Positions 8,580 through 14,739 of a stretch of DNA of 17,179 nucleotides are shown here, piece by piece; positions within the stretch are counted from its first letter, which is position 1; each line of letters opens with the position of its first letter. The notes beneath the pieces were generated by a model. It was not told the DNA's origin. It ran no database searches and was given only the letters and a program-made list of their open reading frames with translations. The stretch is from an uncultured Agathobacter sp. (GTDB taxonomy: Bacteria; Bacillota; Clostridia; Lachnospirales; Lachnospiraceae): NCBI GenBank assembly GCA_934359755.1, contig CAKRLV010000044.1:1-17179 (forward strand), written 5' to 3'. A program made the position numbers and the translations under genes.

Positions 8580-8640
8580 ATTATAACATCAAATTTATAA
8601 TTAGTGTAATTAATATATTTTATTGTATTTATAAGTACAA
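8580..8640 (-). promoter_or_regulatory. Candidate purL promoters
   Basis: Two candidates are visible on the minus strand. One has TTGTAC (8635-8640) and TATATT (8612-8617) 17 bp apart. The other is a perfect extended -10, TGTTATAAT (hexamer 8580-8585), without a good -35. Both lie upstream of the hairpin at 8539-8565. Confidence 0.45.
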
Positions 8641-8647
8641 TTAATTA

Positions 8648-10567
8648 TTATTTTTTAACTGCCGGATCAGTTGGATCATAATGCTGTCCATAAGGAATCT
8701 TTGGAACTTTCTGTGACTCCAATGGTCCTGCATAATCAGAATCATATATCTTAACCTCACTCTTAAGTGCTGCGTAATCATAGATCCACTTTGCATCCCT
8801 TACTGTAAGTCTTATACAACCATGTGATGCTGGAACTCCAAGTTTGTTATATGCGTATGCTGATATACCATATGAGTTAGTTGTACTTCCTGCAACTGAG
8901 TGGAAGTAGATTCCACCAACAATATGTGTTGCGTACTGTCCCCATGATGGTCCCATAAGCTCTTTCCAACGATGCTTACGATCAGTCTTGTATGTTCCCT
9001 TAGGTGTTGGTGTGCCTGACAGACCAACTGAACACTTAAAAGCAATAACCGGTACACACCATTCCTGTGTCTTCTCATCATATGTATAAACAGTAACTCT
9101 GTTCTTTCTTCTGTTTACCTCAATATGAAGTTCAGACTCTTTAGAAAGCTTAAGTATCTTTGTGAGATTATTCACACGCTTTCCTTGTTTGTAATAAAGC
9201 TTATATACCTTGCCATTAGAACACTTTGTGTAATGCCATCCTGTTTTGATGATTTCACCCATCTCAACATTAAATTCATACTTCTTAATGTTCTTATAGC
9301 TGCTTCCTGACTTCTGCTTCAACTGAAGATAAGCTGTACCAGGTCCTTTTAATTTAGACATCGTACATGTAATCTCAAGTCTTCCATCCTTATATACAGC
9401 CTGATATGTCTGTTTATCAGCACCTGCACCCACTTTGCTCCAAAGTGTAGCATATACATTCTTAGTAACTGTTGGATTGTATATGTATATTTTCTTTATG
9501 AACTTACCGTTTGTCTTACCATAAACCGCAAAGTCAGCAAGCTTCATATCGTAAGAACCTGTTGATGTAACCTCTGTCTTACCATCTTTAAGCTTAACTA
9601 TAACCTTGTACTGATAAGTTCCTGAATTGTATTTGTGATTCTTAACATCTACAGTAGCCTTGTAACCACCATTGTTCATAGCCTCGCCTGTATAGGTCTT
9701 TGAATCTACACTCTCGCCCTTGCACCATACTTTAAATGTAACAGTGTCAATATCGCCAGCTGCATAAATTCTGCCTGTCTTGATTACAAATGTACCTTTT
9801 GTTCGGTCAACATCTTTCACCTCAGACTCTGCGTATGCAGCCACAAGATTAACTGATGCCGTTGACTCAAGAGTAACTACAGCACCGTTAGCATCTCTTA
9901 CTTCTGCGCTTACAGTATAATTACCATACTGTGGATTAAGCTTATTTGCATTAACCCTTGCAGTATAGTGTCCGCTTGTAGAGCTGTCCTCTTTACCATT
10001 AATCTGGAATACATCAGTTCCGGCAGCGTTTGTAAAATGGAATATAACTCTTGAAATATCATATGTAGACTGTACATCTGACAATTCAACATTGACTGAC
10101 TGTGCCTTAGGATTAACACTTGTCTCAGCTGTAACAACACCACCATTAATCTCTCCTACTTTGAGATTAAAAGTAGATACTGCACTTGCACCAGCTACAG
10201 CGTGAGCCTGCTCTGTCGCAGTTGAAGCCATATATATATTGACAACATATTCACCCTTAGTCTCTGGAACTGTCAGAGGCCAGTTCTGTGCATTCTTATC
10301 AAACCAGACTGGATCAGCAGCATTACTTCCATCCTTAGTTAGAACAGCTTCTACATAATTATGGGCTGTATCTGCCATTATTTTCTCCATAGTTTTCTGG
10401 GTAACAGCTGTCTTTAAGTCATTGACATTGCTGTATACGATAGTTCCACCTGCCTTTGAATATGTAGCAGCCATAACATTCTGCACTCCAAATACAGATG
10501 TAAATACTACTGTCAAAAGCATCACCATACATGCGACACTTCTCACCTTTCGTAATTTAAAATTCAT
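8648..10567 (-). CDS. Secreted L,D-transpeptidase with GBS Bsp-like repeats
   Basis: This 639-residue exported enzyme is predicted to form 3-3 cross-links in, or attach groups to, peptidoglycan. A signal peptide covers about 1-34 (basic start, hydrophobic core, cleavage after VMAA). Residues about 50-340 hold three beta-sandwich modules of the GBS Bsp-like repeat type; each has a framework such as GTDVFQI...GHYTARV...YGNYTVSAEV. A linker domain follows to about 475. The YkuD catalytic domain spans about 478-610: FHSVAG (H556), then SHGCIRL with H582 and nucleophile C584. The tail is short and proline-rich. Length and architecture match Lachnospiraceae YkuD proteins. The ATG follows AAGGAGGT. 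The gene diverges from a LysR-type regulator, which is therefore a candidate controller. YkuD fold and active site are certain; the exact wall substrate is not. Confidence 0.93.
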   Translation of the reverse strand: MNFKLRKVRSVACMVMLLTVVFTSVFGVQNVMAATYSKAGGTIVYSNVNDLKTAVTQKTMEKIMADTAHNYVEAVLTKDGSNAADPVWFDKNAQNWPLTVPETKGEYVVNIYMASTATEQAHAVAGASAVSTFNLKVGEINGGVVTAETSVNPKAQSVNVELSDVQSTYDISRVIFHFTNAAGTDVFQINGKEDSSTSGHYTARVNANKLNPQYGNYTVSAEVRDANGAVVTLESTASVNLVAAYAESEVKDVDRTKGTFVIKTGRIYAAGDIDTVTFKVWCKGESVDSKTYTGEAMNNGGYKATVDVKNHKYNSGTYQYKVIVKLKDGKTEVTSTGSYDMKLADFAVYGKTNGKFIKKIYIYNPTVTKNVYATLWSKVGAGADKQTYQAVYKDGRLEITCTMSKLKGPGTAYLQLKQKSGSSYKNIKKYEFNVEMGEIIKTGWHYTKCSNGKVYKLYYKQGKRVNNLTKILKLSKESELHIEVNRRKNRVTVYTYDEKTQEWCVPVIAFKCSVGLSGTPTPKGTYKTDRKHRWKELMGPSWGQYATHIVGGIYFHSVAGSTTNSYGISAYAYNKLGVPASHGCIRLTVRDAKWIYDYAALKSEVKIYDSDYAGPLESQKVPKIPYGQHYDPTDPAVKK

Positions 10568-10594
10568 TTTGCACCTCCTTGTATGTACTTCTCC

Positions 10595-10622
10595 ATAATA
10601 TCACGTGAATTTTATTTTGCAA
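10595..10622 (-). promoter_or_regulatory. Promoter of the L,D-transpeptidase gene
   Basis: On the minus strand TTGCAA (10617-10622) and TATTAT (10595-10600) are 16 bp apart, with the ribosome site about 20 bp downstream. The predicted start point is near 10588. Confidence 0.6.
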
Positions 10623-10630
10623 CCCTTTTC

Positions 10631-10659
10631 TTGACATACTTATAAGCGCTTCTTATAAT
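10631..10659 (+). promoter_or_regulatory. Consensus promoter of the LysR-type gene
   Basis: TTGACA (10631-10636) and TATAAT (10654-10659) are both perfect sigma-A boxes, exactly 17 bp apart. Transcription would begin near 10666, about 23 nt before the start codon. The spacer is filled by the palindrome described in the next entry. Confidence 0.85.
10640..10658. promoter_or_regulatory. LysR-type operator (T-N11-A palindrome) with an extra half-site
   Basis: TTATAAG-N5-CTTATAA is a perfect inverted repeat that contains the T-N11-A pattern typical of LysR-family sites (TAAGCGCTTCTTA). It lies between the -35 and -10 of the regulator gene, so binding should repress that promoter. Its centre is about 61 bp upstream of the predicted transpeptidase start point, the usual place of a LysR recognition site at an activated promoter. 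A third half-site, TTATAAG, is at 10671-10677. Confidence 0.6.
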
Positions 10660-10688
10660 GTATATATCAATTATAAGGTAGGTAAAAT

Positions 10689-11576
10689 ATGGATATTAAT
10701 TATGAATTATACAAAGTTTTTTACTATGTTGCAACCTCTCTGAGTTTTTCAGAAGCCAGTAAGAAACTTTTTATATCGCAATCGGCTGTAAGCCAATCAA
10801 TAAAGACTCTTGAAAAGAAACTCGGACAATCTCTTTTTATCCGAAGCACCAAGAAAGTCCAGCTTACTCCAGCTGGTTCTATCCTTCTAAAACACATAGA
10901 GCCTGCCATGAATCTGATAGCCCGCGGTGAAAGCCAGCTGCTTGATTCTGGAACTCTAGGACTTGGCCAGCTTCATATCGGAGCCAGCGATACAATATGC
11001 CGGTATCTGCTTGTTCCATATTTAAAACAATTTCATAAATTGTTCCCAAATGTTCCTATAAAAGTAACAAACGCAACATCAATCAAATGTGTAGAACTTC
11101 TGGACCAGCGAAAGGTTGACCTGATAGTTACAAACTTTCCAAATTCTCATCTTAATCATACGTACATCCAGAAAACAATATGCAACTTTTCTGATGTTTT
11201 TGTTGCAAATCCAAACTATTTTAACCTCACAAATCAGGTTATCTCTTTTGAAGAATTAAAGCAGAATCCAATTTTGATGCTTGACAGGAACTGCACCACA
11301 AGCGAGTTCTTACATAATCTGTTTTTGCAGCATCATCTCGAATTAGTGCCTGAGGTTGAACTAAGCAGCAATGATCTGCTTATTGATCTTGCAAAAATCG
11401 GACTCGGAATCGCTTTTGTTCCTGACTACTGTGTCCTGGACACTACAAAAGATCTGTTCATACTACAGACCAAAGAAAAAATGCCATCGCGCCAGATCGT
11501 AGTATCCGTAAATACTACTTTACCAGTATCCGCATCAACAGTCGAATTTCTAAATCTACTGCCTACTGTCAATTAA
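10689..11576 (+). CDS. LysR-family transcriptional regulator
   Basis: This 295-residue regulator has the family's usual length. Residues 1-60 form the winged helix-turn-helix, with the hallmark run FSEASKKLFISQSAVSQSIK and LEKKLGQSLFIRSTKKVQLT. Residues about 88-295 form the two-lobed effector domain (LHIGASDTICRYLLVPYL at its start). The effector cannot be told from sequence. The ATG follows AAGGT. Transcription is probably autoregulated, since a T-N11-A palindrome fills its promoter spacer, and the divergent L,D-transpeptidase gene is the natural candidate target. The gene ends in a terminator whose stem begins within its last codons, convergent with the helicase gene 13 bp away. Confidence 0.93.
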   Translation: MDINYELYKVFYYVATSLSFSEASKKLFISQSAVSQSIKTLEKKLGQSLFIRSTKKVQLTPAGSILLKHIEPAMNLIARGESQLLDSGTLGLGQLHIGASDTICRYLLVPYLKQFHKLFPNVPIKVTNATSIKCVELLDQRKVDLIVTNFPNSHLNHTYIQKTICNFSDVFVANPNYFNLTNQVISFEELKQNPILMLDRNCTTSEFLHNLFLQHHLELVPEVELSSNDLLIDLAKIGLGIAFVPDYCVLDTTKDLFILQTKEKMPSRQIVVSVNTTLPVSASTVEFLNLLPTVN

Positions 11577-11598
11577 GACGTAGGCAGTCTTATTTTTT
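11558..11598 (+). terminator. Rho-independent terminator of the LysR gene, overlapping both gene ends
   Basis: ACTGCCTAC (11558-11566) pairs with GTAGGCAGT (11580-11588), followed by CTTATTTTTT. The left arm lies in the last codons of the LysR gene, and the T tract covers the last codons of the convergent helicase gene. The stem could also slow transcription from the other side, although the T-run there is poor. Confidence 0.85.
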
Positions 11599-13962
11599 AT
11601 TCCAGAATTCCTTTATATAGTTCTCAACCTCGCCAATTCCGCAGATAATCCTATCATCCCACTCCCGCGGATACAATGGTCCATAATCTGATTGCAGAAA
11701 TCTCTCATCAAGCAAAACAATAACACCATTATCCTCAACAGTTCTTATTACACGCCCCGCTGCCTGTAACACTTTATTGATTCCAGGATATCTAAAAGCA
11801 TAATCAAAACCGTTTCCATTTAATTTGTCATAATAATTCTTGAGGATTTCACGTTCATCACTAATCTGAGGCAATCCAGTTCCAACAACAATAACACCTA
11901 TAAGCTGTTCGTTTTTAAGGTCAATTCCTTCTCCAAAAATTCCTCCCATCACACAAAAAGCAATTAATGAATTATCTCTTTGTATACTGAATTCCTCTAA
12001 AAATTCTTCTCTCTCTTCCTCGCTCATTCCAGTGGCCTGGACTATTATTTCAGAATCAGAATCCATCTCCAGATAAATTTCATGCACCTGATTCATGAGC
12101 TTATATGATGGGAAAAATACCATATAATTTCCTTTACGACATTTAACAGTTTTATAGATATATTCCGCCATTTTCATAAATTCAGCATCATTTCGTCTCG
12201 TATATTTTGTGCTTACGTCATTTCCAAAAAGAAGTAATCTTTTCTCAGAATCAAAAATACTATGCGCATAAATCGCATAATTGTCCGTTTTCGTGCTCAA
12301 AAGACTCTTATAATAATTCACAGGCAATAATGTCGCTGAAAAGAAAATTGTAGCATTCGCTTTATCCAGGCAATTCTGAACATTCTCTGACGGATCCACG
12401 CAGAACAATTTGAGCATAAATCTTCCATCATCAAGCAGCTTCGTATAGATAACATAATGATCATCCACCAAATCGTATATTGAAAGGAAATTTCGTACCG
12501 AAAAATAGAAATCCAGCAAGTCCTTACGCCCTTGAAACTCCATTGGTTTCTGCAAAAAATCGTCAAGTTCTGAAGCAAGTCTCATAAGTGAAAAAATAAG
12601 ATTTCCGACATTTTCATATACCACATATGACTCACATTCTCTCTTATATTCCAGCAATAATTTATTACATTTATCAAGAATCTTTTCTATTTTCTTGCTG
12701 TATGGCTTTATTATCTTCTTACATAAAAGAAAATCCTCTTTTATAAGCTGTGCGCTATACATCTCTCTGCTTCTCTCAACCAGATTATGTGCCTCATCAA
12801 CCAAAAAGATATAATCCCCTTTTATTCCTTCCTGGAAAAAACGCTTAAGGTATACATTCGGATCAAATAGATAATTATAGTCACATACAATGTCATCGGC
12901 CCACGTCGCAATGTCCAGGCAAAGTTCAAATGGACAAACTGTATGCTTTTGTGCCTGAGCAATAATCGCATCCCGCGAGAAAAAATTCTCTGTCGTGAGA
13001 ATTTCATAAACTGCATCATTTACTCTGTCGTAATGTCCTTTTGCATAAGGGCAATTTATCGGATTACACTCCATCTCTTCGCAAAGACACAACTTCTCCT
13101 TAGCTGTAATCTGGATAACCTTTGCCCTGTATCCATATTCACCTAACAGTTCAAATGTATCCCTGGCAACAGAAGCTGTAATTGTCTTAGCTGTCAAATA
13201 AAAAATTCTATCCGCAAGTCCCTCTCCAACCGCCTTTACTGCTGGAAAAATTGTAGAAATTGTCTTTCCAACTCCAGTCGGAGCCTGAATAAATAGATTT
13301 TTTCTGCGAAGTATTGTTCTATATACATCTTCAACAAGCTTTTTCTGTCCATTTCTGTAATCATACGGAAATATCAAACTCTTAATGGATTTCTGTCTGA
13401 TTTTTCTCCATTCACATTGAAACCTAGCCCATTTCCCATACTCATCCATGAGCCGTTCAAACCATTCCTGCAATTCTTCAAAGCTGAAAATATCACGAAA
13501 ATACTTAATCTCTTCTGTCTCTATATTGCAGTATGTCATCTGCACGCCCACCTCGCAAAGACAGTTATCGTATGCTGCAATATACGCATAACACATCGCC
13601 TGGGCTTTATGAACAAAAATTGGTTCTTCCATAAGCAGAACCTTTTTATACATTCCTTTTATTTCATCTATAAAAGTTACTTCCCTCTCATCAATTATCT
13701 CCGTAAAAATACCATCAGCACGTCCCTCTACCCTCAACTCATACAAATTAGTATCTACTATATGAACAAGCGGAACCTCTGCATGATATTCTTCCCCCAT
13801 GCTCTTTTGTATCTTGCGATGGATTCTCGTACCTTCCATCATTGCATCTGCACTTTGCAGTTTGCCTGAACGATTATCAATATCGCCTTCTCTGAAAATA
13901 AATTCTACAAGGTTACGAACTGATATATGAAGTTTGCTTTTTGCCTCTACATCTATTTCCAC
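11590..13962 (-). CDS. DinG/XPD-type Fe-S helicase fused to an N-terminal PD-(D/E)XK nuclease-like domain
   Basis: This 790-residue protein is a predicted ATP-dependent 5'-3' DNA helicase. The N-terminal part (about 10-185) looks like a Cas4/RecB-type nuclease: EGTRIHRKIQ (43-52), GRAD with D83, FIDEIKG with E100 and K102, and HKAQAMCYAY. The helicase part has Walker A APTGVGKT (227-234), an Fe-S domain with C292, C299, C304 and C343 as likely ligands (C294 and C348 nearby), VDEAH (388-392) and motif VI QAAGRVIR (733-740). The start is GTG (13960-13962), about 9 bp after a modest GGGAAAG; the next in-frame Met (residue 41) would remove part of the conserved N terminus. Such fusions occur as chromosomal genes in many Clostridia. 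A role in repair or replication-intermediate processing is inferred; activity against foreign DNA is possible. A long palindrome lies in its leader. Confidence 0.9.
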   Translation of the reverse strand: MEIDVEAKSKLHISVRNLVEFIFREGDIDNRSGKLQSADAMMEGTRIHRKIQKSMGEEYHAEVPLVHIVDTNLYELRVEGRADGIFTEIIDEREVTFIDEIKGMYKKVLLMEEPIFVHKAQAMCYAYIAAYDNCLCEVGVQMTYCNIETEEIKYFRDIFSFEELQEWFERLMDEYGKWARFQCEWRKIRQKSIKSLIFPYDYRNGQKKLVEDVYRTILRRKNLFIQAPTGVGKTISTIFPAVKAVGEGLADRIFYLTAKTITASVARDTFELLGEYGYRAKVIQITAKEKLCLCEEMECNPINCPYAKGHYDRVNDAVYEILTTENFFSRDAIIAQAQKHTVCPFELCLDIATWADDIVCDYNYLFDPNVYLKRFFQEGIKGDYIFLVDEAHNLVERSREMYSAQLIKEDFLLCKKIIKPYSKKIEKILDKCNKLLLEYKRECESYVVYENVGNLIFSLMRLASELDDFLQKPMEFQGRKDLLDFYFSVRNFLSIYDLVDDHYVIYTKLLDDGRFMLKLFCVDPSENVQNCLDKANATIFFSATLLPVNYYKSLLSTKTDNYAIYAHSIFDSEKRLLLFGNDVSTKYTRRNDAEFMKMAEYIYKTVKCRKGNYMVFFPSYKLMNQVHEIYLEMDSDSEIIVQATGMSEEEREEFLEEFSIQRDNSLIAFCVMGGIFGEGIDLKNEQLIGVIVVGTGLPQISDEREILKNYYDKLNGNGFDYAFRYPGINKVLQAAGRVIRTVEDNGVIVLLDERFLQSDYGPLYPREWDDRIICGIGEVENYIKEFWNKK

Positions 13963-13991
13963 TATAGTTCTTTCCCATACTTTTTATATAA

Positions 13992-14046
13992 ATGATATGT
14001 GGGGCACTAAGGTATGCATCGATGATACCTTTCGCCCCTTTTATCA
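13992..14046 (-). promoter_or_regulatory. Nested palindrome in the leader of the nuclease-helicase gene
   Basis: Complementary blocks are stacked about one centre: TGATA with TATCA (outer, 13993-13997 with 14041-14045), GGGGC with GCCCC (14001-14005 with 14034-14038) and AAGGTAT with ATACCTT (14009-14015 with 14025-14031). The loop contains the self-complementary CATCGATG. No T-tract follows on the minus strand, so it is not a terminator. It ends about 38 nt before the GTG start and should fold in the 5' leader or serve as a protein-binding site. I know no riboswitch of this form. Confidence 0.5.
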
Positions 14047-14114
14047 TATAAATATCTGTTTGCATTATTCTAAAACAATTCTAAATAGTTACATTTGCAG
14101 AACATCTTACGTCG

Positions 14115-14132
14115 TAGGAAAAGAATTTCCTA
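14115..14132. repeat. Short perfect inverted repeat upstream of the nuclease-helicase gene
   Basis: TAGGAAA-AGAA-TTTCCTA is a perfect 7-bp inverted repeat between the HPr-like gene's terminator and the nuclease-helicase leader. It may be an operator in that gene's promoter region. I cannot place the promoter boxes with confidence. Confidence 0.35.
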
Positions 14133-14135
14133 TAA

Positions 14136-14177
14136 CGAAAAAAACAAATGTCTTGCTTCACCCCAGAAGCAAGACAT
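14136..14177 (-). terminator. Rho-independent terminator of the HPr-like gene
   Basis: ATGTCTTGCTT (14148-14158) pairs perfectly over 11 bp with AAGCAAGACAT (14167-14177). On the minus strand it is followed by TTTGTTTTTTT. It lies about 29 bp after the HPr-like stop codon. Confidence 0.9.
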
Positions 14178-14205
14178 CTATTCCTATGTCCATATATTCA
14201 TTTTA

Positions 14206-14439
14206 TTATGCAATAGATAATTTATCAACTATGTTTTGGAAATCAGAATTATTTCCACCATAGCACACCTGCATTCTGTTCTTAAGACCAATTCCAATAA
14301 CGCCTAATATTGACTTGGCGTCGATAAACTGCCTATTACATTTGATATCAATTTCAAAATCACATCTGGAAGCTGCATCAACAAATTCCTTGATATCACT
14401 CATCTCTTCAAACTGAATAGTTTCAATCTTATCATACAT
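14206..14439 (-). CDS. HPr-like protein lacking the active-site histidine (Crh-like)
   Basis: This 77-residue protein aligns with HPr of the sugar phosphotransferase system: the stretch AASRCDFEIDI...AKSILGVIGIGL matches the family's ASKYDADVNL...LKSIMGVMSLG without gaps. The GLHARPA segment with the phosphorylated His15 is replaced by EEMSDIKEF, so it cannot relay phosphate in the usual way. The regulatory serine is kept (S43, equivalent to Ser46). HPr homologues with Ser but no catalytic His, such as Bacillus Crh, act in carbon catabolite control with CcpA; a similar role here is inference. Fold assignment is fairly sure, function is not. The ATG follows AGGTG at about 7 bp and lies two bases after the stop of a possible leader ORF. 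A strong promoter and terminator make it a single-gene unit. Confidence 0.8.
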   Translation of the reverse strand: MYDKIETIQFEEMSDIKEFVDAASRCDFEIDIKCNRQFIDAKSILGVIGIGLKNRMQVCYGGNNSDFQNIVDKLSIA

Positions 14440-14441
14440 AT

Positions 14442-14489
14442 TTATACACCTGCTTTCTTTATGACAACGGTTTCATAGCGTTCAATCAT
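14442..14489 (-). CDS. Possible 15-residue leader ORF before the HPr-like gene
   Basis: An ATG at 14487-14489, preceded closely by GAGGGG (14493-14498, only 3 bp away), opens a frame reading MIERYETVVIKKAGV. It stops (TAA, 14442-14444) two bases before the HPr-like ATG, in a different frame. The layout would allow translational coupling. It could be chance, or a remnant of an older gene start, since YETVVIKKAG resembles the first strand of ordinary HPr proteins. Confidence 0.3.
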   Translation of the reverse strand: MIERYETVVIKKAGV

Positions 14490-14516
14490 AAACCCCTCTA
14501 CAAGTATTACAAAAGC

Positions 14517-14545
14517 ATTATGACATGATACATGCAATCTGTCAA
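14517..14545 (-). promoter_or_regulatory. Promoter of the HPr-like gene with an operator-like palindrome
   Basis: On the minus strand TTGACA (14540-14545) and CATAAT (14517-14522) are 17 bp apart, giving a leader of about 70 nt. TGACA and TGTCA form an inverted repeat spanning the promoter (14520-14544), with an inner GAT/ATC pair, so a repressor could cover both boxes. A perfect palindrome TTGTATACAA lies just upstream (14550-14559). The rest of the 14560-14675 spacer is AT-rich, and I see no gene in it. Confidence 0.65.
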
Positions 14546-14673
14546 AATATTGTATACAAAATCCTTATAGTCTTTTTTCGATTAAATTCACTAAATACCT
14601 TTTTGTTTTATGTGCATATATTAAAAAAACGATACTTTTTTCCTATCCATTTTAATACTATTATATGATAATT

Positions 14674-14714
14674 CATAAAAAAAGTACCAGTCATCTGTTC
14701 AACTTGGTACTTTT
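14674..14714 (-). terminator. Rho-independent terminator of the NERD-helicase gene
   Basis: AAAAGTACCA (14705-14714 read on the minus strand) pairs over 10 bp with TGGTACTTTT (14680-14689), continuing into a run of seven T residues. It lies 25 bp after the stop codon. Confidence 0.88.
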
Positions 14715-14739
14715 ACATAAACTTTACGCCTCTTCCTCT

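Noticed and set aside
8520..8640. Purine riboswitch in the purL leader
   Set aside because: The leader has one simple hairpin and lacks the three-way junction and conserved core of purine riboswitches.
13417..13869. Plus-strand 150-codon ORF
   Set aside because: It lies wholly within the helicase gene on the other strand, with no ribosome site or promoter and no recognisable motif.
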